A stretch of 64,000 bases of DNA from an uncultured Bacteroidales bacterium (lineage in GTDB: Bacteria > Bacteroidota > Bacteroidia > Bacteroidales > P3): NCBI GenBank assembly GCA_900318175.1, contig ONJQ01000019.1, forward strand, positions 1 to 64,000, in the 5' to 3' direction. This document shows, piece after piece, positions 35,391 through 44,286 of the stretch. The notes under the pieces were generated by a model. The model was not told the DNA's origin. It made no database searches and was given only the letters and a program-made list of their open reading frames with translations. The first letter of the stretch is position 1. Each line of letters opens with the position of its first letter. Made by a program: the position numbers and the translations under genes.

Positions 35391-36584
35391 ATGGATTTTC
35401 CTATTCTCGACACTAAAGTTTATAACCGTCGGCTTGTCTACTTGGACAATGCCGCCACGACGCAGAAGCCGCGGCAAGTGATAGATGCCCTGACGGGCTA
35501 TTACCTGACGCTGAACAGCAATATACACCGCGGGGCACACTATTTGGCAGCGGAGGCGACGGAGCGCTATGAGAAGGTGCGGGCGCAGGTCGGGCAGTTT
35601 ATCAACGCACGCAGCCGTAGCGAGATTGTCTTCACGCGCGGCACCACAGAGAGCATCAATCTGGTAGCGTCGTCGTTTGGGCGGGCTTTCCTGCATGCGG
35701 GCGACGAGGTGATAGTCTCCGGCATGGAGCACCATTCCAACATAGTGCCGTGGCAGCTGGCGTGCGAGCTGGCAGGGGCAAGGCTGAGGGTGATACCCTT
35801 CAGCGACGAAGGAGTTCTGGACTTGGAGGCTTACGCCACGCTGTTCAACGAACACACAAAGATGGTTGCCTGCACGCATGTGTCGAACACGCTGGGGACC
35901 GTGAACCCCGTGCAGAAGGTTGTAGAGATGGCCCACAGCCATGGCGTTCCAGTGCTTATTGACGGGGCACAGGCTGTGGCTCACATGCCTGTGGATGTGC
36001 AGCAGATAGGGTGTGACTTCTACTGCTTTTCCGGCCATAAGATGTATGCTCCCATGGGTGTGGGAGTGATGTACGGACGCGAGGAGTTGCTGTCTCAGCT
36101 GCCGCCCTATCAGGGAGGCGGTGAGATGATTAAGGATGTGACGTTTGAAAAGACCACTTATAATGAACTTCCCTTCCGCTTTGAGGCGGGAACCCCGTCG
36201 GTGGGCGATGTGTTGGGGTTGGGTGCTGCAATAGATTTCATGCAGCAGGAGGGCGTTGAGAAGATTGGCCGCCATGAAGAGGAGCTGATGCACTACGCCA
36301 CTGAAAGGTTGTTGGCGATACCTGGTATACGCCTGTTCGGCACGGCACCCCACAAGGCGGGAGTGATTTCATTCCTGCTGGGCGATGCTCACCCCTACGA
36401 TGTGGGTACGCTGTTAGACAAGTTGGGCGTGGCTGTCCGCACGGGTCACCACTGCACGCAGCCCATCATGGACCGCTACGGCATCCCCGGCACGGTGCGC
36501 GCCAGTTTTGCCTGCTACACCACGCGCAAGGATGTCGACGCCTTGGTCGATGCCCTGAACCGCATAGCTCCGATGCTGTTGTAG
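35391..36584 (+). CDS. sufS: SufS-type cysteine desulfurase
   Basis: The 397-residue PLP enzyme releases sulfur from cysteine for Fe-S cluster assembly. Residues seen: the N-terminal YLDNAATTQKP, the PLP-binding lysine in SGHKMYAPMGVGVMYG, the substrate-binding RFEAGTP, and the catalytic cysteine in RTGHHCTQP. These are group II (SufS/CsdA) features, with a short active-site loop. The other suf genes are not in this window. It is followed by recN. Confidence 0.95.
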   Translation: MDFPILDTKVYNRRLVYLDNAATTQKPRQVIDALTGYYLTLNSNIHRGAHYLAAEATERYEKVRAQVGQFINARSRSEIVFTRGTTESINLVASSFGRAFLHAGDEVIVSGMEHHSNIVPWQLACELAGARLRVIPFSDEGVLDLEAYATLFNEHTKMVACTHVSNTLGTVNPVQKVVEMAHSHGVPVLIDGAQAVAHMPVDVQQIGCDFYCFSGHKMYAPMGVGVMYGREELLSQLPPYQGGGEMIKDVTFEKTTYNELPFRFEAGTPSVGDVLGLGAAIDFMQQEGVEKIGRHEEELMHYATERLLAIPGIRLFGTAPHKAGVISFLLGDAHPYDVGTLLDKLGVAVRTGHHCTQPIMDRYGIPGTVRASFACYTTRKDVDALVDALNRIAPMLL

Positions 36585-36647
36585 GAATGCAGCATCCGCA
36601 TGGAAAGTGAAAAATGAACAGATTCACGAATAAACACATTCAATAAT

Positions 36648-38306
36648 ATGCTGAGAACGCTACATGTCGAAAACTATGCATTGATACGCGAGACTGACAT
36701 CTCGCTGGCCGATGGCTTTGTGGTCATCACTGGCGAGACGGGAGCGGGCAAGTCCATCCTGTTGGGTGCCTTGGGTCTGCTGGTAGGTCAGCGTGCTGAC
36801 ACGCAGGTGCTGGCCGACAAGGAGCGCAGGTGCGTGGTGGAGGCTACGTTCGATATTGCCGACCTTGGGTTGGAACCTCTCTTTGCCCGCTATGATGCCG
36901 ACTATGACGACACACTGATACTGCGTCGCGAGATCCTCCCTTCGGCCAAGAGCCGCGCTTTTGTCAACGATTCCCCAGCCAGTCTGCAGTTCCTCAAAGA
37001 GCTGGGCTCTCATATTCTGGACATCCACTCCCAATACCAGACCCTCACGCTCACCGAGAGCACATTCCAGACGCAGTTGCTGGACACCTTCGCCACAGCC
37101 TCGCCGTTGGAAGAGTACCGACAATTGTACCGCTCGTATTCGTCGCTGAAACGGGAGCTGGAGCAGCTCACCGCCCGCGACATGGAGAATAACAAGGTGC
37201 GCGACTACAACCTTTTCTTGTTCGACGAGCTGAACGCGGCCCGTCTGCAAGAGGAGGAGCAGCAGGAGCTGGAGGAGGAGGCCCGTTTGTTGGAGCACGC
37301 GGAGGGCATCAAAGAGGCTCTGGGCACCGTGGCAGCCCTATGCGACGGGCAGGATGGCGACGGGGCCATTGCTCGGCTGTCGGCCTCACGCTCGGCGTTG
37401 TCCCATGTAGCTTCCTTCCATGAGGGCATAGAATCGCTCTACCAGCGGCTGGATTCCTGCCTCATTGAGATGCAGGACATCCTGTCCGAGGTGGCCTCGC
37501 TCGACGACAAGATACAATACTCCTCCGAACGCCAGGCCGCAGTGGCCGAACGGCTGGACCTTATCTACCGCTTGCAAAAGAAACATGGGGTGGACACCGT
37601 GGCTGCTCTGCTGGAGATACAGGCTCGTTTAGGCGAACAGCTAAAGGATGCCGAGAACCTCGACGACATGATCCGCGACAAGATGGAGCAGGTCGACAAG
37701 GTCTTTGCCCAGATGCAGCAAGCTGCCGACCGCCTTACCCAGAGCCGACAGGCTGCCGCCACACTCCTCGAAAGCCAGTTGCTCCCCGTGCTTGCCAAGC
37801 TCGGCATGGCCTCGGCCCGCATAGTGGCCGACGTATCTCCCGCAGCCGACTATGGCCCCATGGGCCACGACAATGTGCGTCTGCTTTTCAACGCCAACCA
37901 GGGAGGAACTCCGCGCCCTGTGGCCGACGTGGCCTCTGGCGGTGAGCTGTCGCGCCTCATGCTTGCCATCAAGTCAGTGGTGACGCAGCGCAGCCTTCTG
38001 CCCACCATTATCTTCGACGAGATTGACAGCGGCGTGTCCGGCGACATCTCCGTCGCCGTGGGCGAGATTATGCGCCGCATGGCGGACCACATGCAAGTCA
38101 TAGCCATCTCGCACCTGCCCCAGATTGCCGCCAAGGCCTCGCAGCACCTCAAGGTAGCCAAGGCTCTTGAAGGCGAGAGCACCATCTCCCGCATCCGCCA
38201 GCTTTCGGCGGACGAACGCGTGACCGAGATTGCCATCATGCTCTCCTCCAATCCCCCCACAACTGCCGCCCTCCAGACCGCGCGGGAGTTGATGCAGACA
38301 ACCTAA
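36648..38306 (+). CDS. recN: DNA repair protein RecN
   Basis: The 552-residue SMC-like ATPase has the N-terminal half of the ATP-binding head (VENYALIRETDISLADGFVV, Walker A GETGAGKSILLGALGLL), a central coiled coil (residues about 155-370) and the C-terminal half with the ABC signature ASGGELSRLMLAIKS, Walker B PTIIFDEIDSGVSGD and the His-containing AISHLPQIAAK. It tethers broken DNA for recombination repair. Length is normal. Confidence 0.96.
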   Translation: MLRTLHVENYALIRETDISLADGFVVITGETGAGKSILLGALGLLVGQRADTQVLADKERRCVVEATFDIADLGLEPLFARYDADYDDTLILRREILPSAKSRAFVNDSPASLQFLKELGSHILDIHSQYQTLTLTESTFQTQLLDTFATASPLEEYRQLYRSYSSLKRELEQLTARDMENNKVRDYNLFLFDELNAARLQEEEQQELEEEARLLEHAEGIKEALGTVAALCDGQDGDGAIARLSASRSALSHVASFHEGIESLYQRLDSCLIEMQDILSEVASLDDKIQYSSERQAAVAERLDLIYRLQKKHGVDTVAALLEIQARLGEQLKDAENLDDMIRDKMEQVDKVFAQMQQAADRLTQSRQAAATLLESQLLPVLAKLGMASARIVADVSPAADYGPMGHDNVRLLFNANQGGTPRPVADVASGGELSRLMLAIKSVVTQRSLLPTIIFDEIDSGVSGDISVAVGEIMRRMADHMQVIAISHLPQIAAKASQHLKVAKALEGESTISRIRQLSADERVTEIAIMLSSNPPTTAALQTARELMQTT

Positions 38307-38354
38307 GTTTATTATTAATCAATACAGGTATTAACACATAAACGAAAAACAAAC

Positions 38355-40121
38355 ATGCTCATGCCTACCATACGCGCTTTCCTCCTTTTTGTCATGGTCC
38401 TCTGCAACATGACGGCTTCGGCCCAGTCGTTGCAGCCACCTAAGCTCGACAATCCGCTTCATCTGGACCCTGCGCCTTCCGGCACCTTTGCCGAGATACG
38501 CACCAACCATTTCCACAGTGGTATCGACCTCCGTATTGGGGGAGACGACGGTGTGGGCACTCCCGTCTATGCTCCGGCTGACGGCTATGTGTCGCGCCTC
38601 CGCATCTCCGCCTACGACGGGGGCAAGATGCTCTACATCAACCATGCCGGCAATATCACCACCGTCTATTTGCACCTTGACGGCTACCATGGGGCCATTG
38701 CCGCCTACGTGCGCCGTCTGCAGGCAGCTGGACAATGCTATGCGTTGGACACTATTGTGGAGGAGGGACAGCTCCCCATCAAGCGGGGGCAACTGATTGC
38801 CTATGCGGGCAACAGTGGCATGAGTGGCGGTCCACACCTCCACTACGAGGTGCGCAACACCCGCACCCAACAGAGCCTCAATCCACTCAACTACGGCCTC
38901 ACGCTGGTTGATGTGCAGCCGCCCGCAATTAAAGGCATCCGCCTTCTGCCCGCCGACAAGAAGAGTCGCATCAACAGTGGCAAAGTCCCCTATCAGGTGG
39001 ATCTAAGCCAAATGTCTGGCCGCTTGGGCACGGCTGTCAATCCCATTACAGTCCTCGGCCGTTTCTACATAGGGGTTTACGCCTCCGACCAGTCCGAAGG
39101 CTCCACACAGAACAACGGCTACGAGCGCATAGACATCTGGGTTGACGGGCGCCCTTTTTTCCAGTACAAGATGGATGTCATCACCTATTCCAACACCCGT
39201 GCCATCAACGCCCAGCTCGACTATGAACACTACCTCGCCACCCGCCGTCCCTATATCCTCACCCGCCGTTTGGAGGGTGACCCTGTGCGTCCGGCTCGCA
39301 CTTTTGGCGACGGCAGCGTAGGCTTCATTGCCACCGACACCTCCCTGCACCGCATCACGGTTTCCGTCTCCGACTTCAATGGCAACCGCACTACCCGCTC
39401 CTTCTATGTGCGCAACAGTTTGGAGACGCTGGTCCCCATGCACGAGATTCCCGAGCATCCGTCCTATCACCTCTTCTCCGACAGTATCACTATCCGCTGG
39501 CCTTTCAGCATCAGTCGTGGCGACTATCAGATTGACATGCCCGCGGGCATGGTGTATTACAACGACCTCATGCTCCATGGCATCCAGAACGACCGCCGCT
39601 ACATCTCGCCCATCTACACCGTCAAACCCTGGTGCAGTCCCTATCCACCTCACCGCACATGGCAGCTCCGTGTGCCGTTGGTGATAGGCTACGAGCCCGA
39701 GCAGCTGGTGATCTGTTCTCTCAAAAAAGACAAGCTATCACCACTCCCCACCCGCGTCATAGAGCGTAAGGTGGAAGGCAAACCGGGCCGTTGGCTCGAA
39801 GCCGACGTCCGCGTCTTCGGCAACTTTGTGGTGGCCAACGATGTCACGCCTCCTTCACTGAAACCTCTCAACTTCAAGCCTGGCGGCAAGGTGTCGGCGC
39901 GTGTGTTGCGCATGAAGATGACCGACGACCTCTCCGGCGTGCGCGAATACCGCTGCTTCATCAACGGCGAGTGGGTGCTGGCCGAATTCGACGGCAAGTA
40001 CTCCCTTCTCACCATAGACCTCAACCAGGTAGACAGCTCCGCCACCAACCTCGACCTCCGTCTCTTCCTCACCGACTGCTGCGGCAACGAGTCGGAGCTC
40101 TCCTATCAACTGAGAAGGTAG
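38355..40121 (+). CDS. M23-family (LytM) metallopeptidase
   Basis: The 588-residue exported protein begins with a signal peptide ending in ASAQ. The M23 domain lies at residues about 45-180 with zinc ligands in HFHSGIDLRIGG (H and D) and GPHLHYEVRN (second His pair). The remaining 400 residues are beta-rich domains with no recognised catalytic role. Zinc endopeptidases of this type cut peptidoglycan peptide cross-links in the periplasm. A second possible start lies at MPTIRA. A terminator follows at 40143. Confidence 0.92.
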   Translation: MLMPTIRAFLLFVMVLCNMTASAQSLQPPKLDNPLHLDPAPSGTFAEIRTNHFHSGIDLRIGGDDGVGTPVYAPADGYVSRLRISAYDGGKMLYINHAGNITTVYLHLDGYHGAIAAYVRRLQAAGQCYALDTIVEEGQLPIKRGQLIAYAGNSGMSGGPHLHYEVRNTRTQQSLNPLNYGLTLVDVQPPAIKGIRLLPADKKSRINSGKVPYQVDLSQMSGRLGTAVNPITVLGRFYIGVYASDQSEGSTQNNGYERIDIWVDGRPFFQYKMDVITYSNTRAINAQLDYEHYLATRRPYILTRRLEGDPVRPARTFGDGSVGFIATDTSLHRITVSVSDFNGNRTTRSFYVRNSLETLVPMHEIPEHPSYHLFSDSITIRWPFSISRGDYQIDMPAGMVYYNDLMLHGIQNDRRYISPIYTVKPWCSPYPPHRTWQLRVPLVIGYEPEQLVICSLKKDKLSPLPTRVIERKVEGKPGRWLEADVRVFGNFVVANDVTPPSLKPLNFKPGGKVSARVLRMKMTDDLSGVREYRCFINGEWVLAEFDGKYSLLTIDLNQVDSSATNLDLRLFLTDCCGNESELSYQLRR

Positions 40122-40142
40122 TATTTGACAAATCAAAAAGTG

Positions 40143-40180
40143 AAAGTGAAATAGATGTGCGTGCGTCTATTTCACTTTTT
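40143..40180 (+). terminator. intrinsic terminator
   Basis: AAAGTGAAATAGA pairs with TCTATTTCACTTT (13 bp) around a 10-base loop and is followed by TT. It lies 22 bases after the M23 peptidase stop. The remaining gap 40181-40566 contains only the 39-bp repeat at 40432 and a purine-rich stretch. Confidence 0.8.
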
Positions 40181-40431
40181 GCATTCAAGAGCTTGGTGTA
40201 TCTTTTCAATTAGTAAGAACTCGTAGGTTTCTCTTCCTCCTGCTCTTATTGGAAACCACCAGTCCCAATCACCCTCAAATATGCGGGAACTGTTTGGGTT
40301 GGCATTTGTCTTACAGACTCTTGTGAATACCGTCCAGGTTTTACCATTCAAGCTGCAAGGCGTTTTTTTGTTGCTTTTCTGTTCGCTGTAGGTTCGCTCT
40401 TTGTATGATAGTTCTTGCTCGTTTGGCGTAT

Positions 40432-40470
40432 CATTTATCCAATGAAAGAGGAAGAAATATTAGAGAAATG
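40432..40470 (+). repeat. 39-bp interspersed repeat, plus-strand copy
   Basis: It begins CATTTATCCAATGA and ends GAAATATTAGAGAAATG, with 35 of 39 bases identical to the minus-strand copy at 20216-20254. Both copies lie in gene-free spacers and both have AGGTTCG some 50-75 bases to the 5' side. Confidence 0.8.
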
Positions 40471-40566
40471 AGGAAGAAGGAGCGAAGGAAGGGTGGGGGA
40501 GGAGGTATGGGCAGCCTGCTGTGCGGTGCCGGATGGCAGTTGTGGGTGGGACAGGAGGGCGGGTGG

Positions 40567-41511
40567 TCATTCGGCCGGCGACGCTTCGGTTGGTGCGGTG
40601 CTTGGTGTTTGGCGGTGTTTGCTCGTGTGTTTGCTGATGAAATAGCCCAGAGCTAAGAGGCCAATCAAAAGGGCAAGGAAGATTAGGATGACGAATGACA
40701 ATCCGGCAATGTTTGCAAGTGAGAGGTCTTTACGGGCATTCTCGACCATCACCGATACCGTTATTATAAAGACAATCAAGGAGAAGGCAATGATGAAACC
40801 TAAGACGAGTCTCCAGATGGTTCCCCACCAGTTGTAGTTGAAAATTTGGTGGTAGGTGACAAGATAGTAGAACGGCAATAGCCAGAATGTCCACCCATGG
40901 AAAAGGTTGTTAAAAAGGGTGGTGATGAGCATCAGGGTGCTCATGAACAGTTGTATGGTTGCGCTTTCGGGCAGGGAATGGCCGGGACGGCGAGGGGCAA
41001 AGTGGAAGAGGAAGTAGGTGGGCAGGACAAGGAAGGTGGAGATGGTTAGCATACCCCAGGCAGGGTGGACGGATAGCCATTTTATGGCGGTGTAGAAAAG
41101 GAATAGTTCAGAATCGGTGGAGGACTGTACGATGGGCTGCTCCCATCCCACGAAGTGATTGATAAGCGAGTAGAAGATGGCCACGATGAAGAGCATGTTG
41201 GCCGGAGAATAGCTGGAGCGGCGGTGACCGTCGAGGTAGTCGCTGATAAAGTAGCCCGGACGCAAAAGGAGATGCCAAAGGGTGTGAGGCAGGGAGCGGG
41301 AGCCGATGCCCCACACGTCCATGATGTTCAGCCCCACCATCCGCCATGTGATGCGTTTGTCGCCAGCAGTCTGCCCGCAGTTGGGGCAGTAGTTGCCGGT
41401 GTAGGTATGGCCGCAGTTGGGGCATTGGTGCTCTTGCAGCTCCATTTGGGGAGGGGTGCTGGGTCGCCGCTGCCAGTCGCGGAATCGGTGATATGCCTCT
41501 TTGGGTTTCAT
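40567..41511 (-). CDS. DUF3667 membrane protein
   Basis: The 314-residue protein starts with a cytosolic zinc ribbon, C-P-N-C-G then C-P-N-C-G in HQCPNCGHTYTGNYCPNCGQ, followed by the LRPGYFISDYLDGHR box typical of DUF3667 and about six membrane helices up to the C-terminus. The upstream frame continues for 30 codons; the ATG at 41509-41511 (MKPKEAYHRF) was chosen because it gives the usual short lead into the zinc ribbon. The function of the family is not established. Confidence 0.85.
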   Translation of the reverse strand: MKPKEAYHRFRDWQRRPSTPPQMELQEHQCPNCGHTYTGNYCPNCGQTAGDKRITWRMVGLNIMDVWGIGSRSLPHTLWHLLLRPGYFISDYLDGHRRSSYSPANMLFIVAIFYSLINHFVGWEQPIVQSSTDSELFLFYTAIKWLSVHPAWGMLTISTFLVLPTYFLFHFAPRRPGHSLPESATIQLFMSTLMLITTLFNNLFHGWTFWLLPFYYLVTYHQIFNYNWWGTIWRLVLGFIIAFSLIVFIITVSVMVENARKDLSLANIAGLSFVILIFLALLIGLLALGYFISKHTSKHRQTPSTAPTEASPAE

Positions 41512-41699
41512 CGCGTTTTTCTTTAATAACGGCCAGAGTGTGCTTTTATTGTTTTGGAATAGTAATTCGGTGTATTGTGCCGCAATTAAGGATTTCGGCA
41601 TGGGGCTGCAAGGGTAGGAAGAAGAATTGAGCAGTTGTTAAAATGTTATAATGTTAAGGGTTTGTATGAACAAAATTTTGTGGAATAAAAAAATAGTTG

Positions 41700-41707
41700 T
41701 ATCTTTG
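41700..41707 (+). promoter_or_regulatory. -7 promoter box of rplU-rpmA
   Basis: TATCTTTG, a TAnnTTTG match, lies 69 bases before the rplU start. A TTTTG at 41676-41680 may serve as the upstream element. Confidence 0.75.
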
Positions 41708-41776
41708 CAGTCTGTTTTGTGGGAATGAAAAGTCCCCGAATATGCAATAAATCAATTAATAAACAAAAATAAGACA

Positions 41777-42085
41777 ATGTACGCAATCGTAGAAATCGCA
41801 GGAAAGCAATTCAAGGTCGCACAAGATCAGAAGATTTTCGTGAACCGTCTTCAGAACGAAGAGGGCAGCGAGGTTTCTTTTGACACCGTGATGCTTAAAG
41901 ACAATGACGGCAACGTTCAGGTTGGACAACCCTACATCGCCGGCGCAAACGTAAAGGCCACCGTGCTGAAACACCTGAAGGGTGAGAAGGTGTTGGTCTT
42001 CAAGAAAATCCGCCGCAAGGGCTATCAGAAGATGAACGGCCATCGCGACTATCTGACTCAGATCAAGATTGACAGCATCAACTAA
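41777..42085 (+). CDS. rplU: 50S ribosomal protein L21
   Basis: The 102-residue protein matches bacterial L21 along its whole length: MYAIVEIAGKQFKVAQDQKI at the N-terminus and KVLVFKKIRRKGYQKMNGHR near the C-terminus, which contacts 23S rRNA. It is first in the standard rplU-rpmA pair, 37 bases before rpmA. Confidence 0.98.
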   Translation: MYAIVEIAGKQFKVAQDQKIFVNRLQNEEGSEVSFDTVMLKDNDGNVQVGQPYIAGANVKATVLKHLKGEKVLVFKKIRRKGYQKMNGHRDYLTQIKIDSIN

Positions 42086-42122
42086 TCCACAAAATTGTAA
42101 AACCTTTTAAAAACAACATATT

Positions 42123-42386
42123 ATGGCTCATAAAAAAGGTGTAGGTAGTTCCAGTAACGGCCGCGAATCCGAAAGCAAACGTTTAGGCGTGAAAATTTTT
42201 GGTGGTCAGCATTGCATCGCCGGTAACATCATCGTGCGTCAGCGTGGCACCGTCCACAACCCCGGCAACAACGTGGGAATGGGCAGAGACCACACCCTGT
42301 TCGCCCTGTGCGATGGCACCGTCCAGTTTAAGAAAGGACGCGAGGACCGCTCTTATGTGTCGGTTCTTCCCGATACCGCCGAATAA
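42123..42386 (+). CDS. rpmA: 50S ribosomal protein L27
   Basis: The 87-residue protein has the canonical [20 protein letters not shown] start and [18 protein letters not shown]. Its N-terminal tail reaches toward the peptidyl-transferase centre. There is no N-terminal extension of the type that is cleaved in Firmicutes. A terminator follows at 42422. Confidence 0.98.
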   Translation: MAHKKGVGSSSNGRESESKRLGVKIFGGQHCIAGNIIVRQRGTVHNPGNNVGMGRDHTLFALCDGTVQFKKGREDRSYVSVLPDTAE

Positions 42387-42421
42387 GACTTTTTCAAGTT
42401 GATTACAAATTATGGTTATTG

Positions 42422-42454
42422 AAAGCGCGCTTAAAAAGCGCGCTTTGTTTTTTT
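42422..42454 (+). terminator. intrinsic terminator after rpmA
   Basis: AAAGCGCGC pairs with GCGCGCTTT around a TTAAAAA loop and is followed by GTTTTTTT. Confidence 0.9.
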
Positions 42455-42531
42455 ATGTGTTGCAGGAGGGGTGAAATGCCTTTTTTTTGTAGTGTGGTGC
42501 AATAGGATGGCGTTTTCCCCGTTATGGGAGT

Positions 42532-43629
42532 ATGAGAATAAGTGTGCCATACGTGGTGGCGGGTCCTTGCAGTGCCGAGAGCCGCGAGCAGATGGAGTCA
42601 GTCTGCGTGGCTTTGGCGCGAATGCCGCAAGTGTCTATGGTGCGTTGCGGGGTGTGGAAACCCCGGACGCGCCCCGGAGGCTTTGAGGGCTGCGGTGAGA
42701 GTGCATTGCAATGGGTTGCCGACATCAGGCAGCAGGTGAAGAGTGTGAGGAACGAGTGTGGCGGCGAAAGGATGCTCTACTGCTGCGAGGTGGCACGCAC
42801 CGAGCATGTGGAGCAGGCAGTGCGTTATGGCATGGATGCCGTTTGGCTGGGCGCCCGCACCACGGCAAACCCTTTTATGGTGCAGGAACTGACGGAAGCT
42901 CTGCGTGGAACGGGGCTGTTGGTGCTGGTAAAGAATGCGCCGAGTCCCGACGTGAGGCTGTGGATGGGTGCCATTGAGCGTTGCCACCGTGTGGGTGTGA
43001 GGGATGTTGTGGCCGTGCATCGGGGTTTCGACCTCTTCCGAAATGAAGGGCTGAGGAATAGCCCGTTGTGGGAAGTGCCGATAGAGCTGCGTCGTCAGAT
43101 GCCTGAAATACCGATATTGTGTGACCCGAGCCATATCGCCGGGAGGCGCGAACCGATTGCTGCCCTTTCGCAGACAGCGTTGGACTTGGGTTTTGAAGGA
43201 CTGATGATAGAGACGCACCCCAGCCCGGAGAGGGCTCTCACGGACTGCGAGCAGCAGTTGACCCCTGCCCAACTGGCCGAGATGCTGAGTGGCTTGGTGG
43301 TGAGGAGTACGGACAGCGTGGTGGCCGACGAGGAGTTGAGGTTGATGCGTGAGCAGATTGACCAGATTGACGGCGAGGTGCTGCGACTGCTGGCAGCCCG
43401 CAGCAAAGTGGCGGAGCGCATAGCCCGCGTAAAGAGGGAGGGCAACCTGGCAGTGTTCCAGCCCAAACGATGGGATGCTGTGCTGCACGACAGGATGGAA
43501 CAGGGGCAGGAGCAGGGCCTCAGCGAGGAGTTTGTGAAGGGGATTTTTGAGCGGATACACGCCGAGAGCGTCAGGGTGCAGGAAGAGACTATAGGTCAGC
43601 ACGACGTGAAAGAGGAACAGAAGAAATGA
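42532..43629 (+). CDS. bifunctional DAHP synthase / chorismate mutase type II
   Basis: The 365-residue fusion has two domains. Residues 1-255 form a type I beta/KDO8P-like DAHP synthase: VAGPCSAESREQM, RCGVWKPRTRPGGFEG, LVKNAPSPDVRLW and PILCDPSHIAGRREPI, the last with metal-binding Cys/His context. Residues 265-345 form an AroQ-type chorismate mutase (RLMREQIDQIDGEVLRLLAA, RSKVAERIARVKREGN). It couples the first shikimate step to the branch toward phenylalanine and tyrosine, a Bacteroidales arrangement in which the mutase domain can provide feedback control. The last residues are a charged tail. Confidence 0.94.
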   Translation: MRISVPYVVAGPCSAESREQMESVCVALARMPQVSMVRCGVWKPRTRPGGFEGCGESALQWVADIRQQVKSVRNECGGERMLYCCEVARTEHVEQAVRYGMDAVWLGARTTANPFMVQELTEALRGTGLLVLVKNAPSPDVRLWMGAIERCHRVGVRDVVAVHRGFDLFRNEGLRNSPLWEVPIELRRQMPEIPILCDPSHIAGRREPIAALSQTALDLGFEGLMIETHPSPERALTDCEQQLTPAQLAEMLSGLVVRSTDSVVADEELRLMREQIDQIDGEVLRLLAARSKVAERIARVKREGNLAVFQPKRWDAVLHDRMEQGQEQGLSEEFVKGIFERIHAESVRVQEETIGQHDVKEEQKK

Positions 43630-43652
43630 CAATCGTTTAACACTATATAGAG

Positions 43653-44213
43653 ATGAAGATCCGTTTTTTGAAACTGAAGGACTGGCTGCTGATGACGGTG
43701 ATGGGCATGTTGGGTTTGACCGGATGCCACAGCACCAAGGAGGCAGCACAGGAACCTGCTACGCCGGAGCCCGAAAAGGAGGTTGTGAACCCCCGCAATG
43801 AGATGGCTTTGATGTATGGCGTGCCCACAATGGACTATGTGTTGAAGGGCCGCGTAATCAATACCGAAGGGAAGGGCGTCGAGGGCATGCAGGTAATCCT
43901 GGTGAACACAAAGGTGGACCTCTCGCCTGAGGAGATGTATGAGGACAACAAGATGGTGCAGGACTATATTAAGGAAGCTTCGGATACAACCGATGCCGAG
44001 GGCAACTTCACCTGCCACATGCAGGATGTGCCTGTTGATGTGCACCATGTGATAGTGCGCGACATCGACGGTGAAAGAAATGGTGCCTACGTGGACCAGA
44101 TGGTGCCTGTGAATTTTGCCGAGGGCGAGCAAAGCGGTGAACGCAAAGGCTGGCGCTTGGGCACCCGCACCAAGGATGTGGACATCACGGTGATGAAGAA
44201 GTCCGAGAGATAG
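43653..44213 (+). CDS. radical SAM-associated lipoprotein
   Basis: The 186-residue protein has a lipoprotein signal (LLMTVMGMLGLTGC, lipobox LTGC) and a carboxypeptidase-regulatory-like beta domain (DYVLKGRVINTEGKGVEGMQ, then TTDAEGNFTCHMQDVPVDVH). It matches the description of the putative lipoprotein of the Bacteroidota rSAM/lipoprotein system (a TIGRFAM-defined pair), always found beside a radical SAM/SPASM protein as here, with 73 bases between them. The sequence ends with a conserved-looking TRTKDVDITVMKKS strand. What modification it may carry is unknown. Confidence 0.85.
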   Translation: MKIRFLKLKDWLLMTVMGMLGLTGCHSTKEAAQEPATPEPEKEVVNPRNEMALMYGVPTMDYVLKGRVINTEGKGVEGMQVILVNTKVDLSPEEMYEDNKMVQDYIKEASDTTDAEGNFTCHMQDVPVDVHHVIVRDIDGERNGAYVDQMVPVNFAEGEQSGERKGWRLGTRTKDVDITVMKKSER

Positions 44214-44286
44214 TGGCAGCGCAGTGCATGCCACAGAGTGCGCCCGTGGATAGACCCTTGTCCACGGGAGCATATAGATTGGTGCT

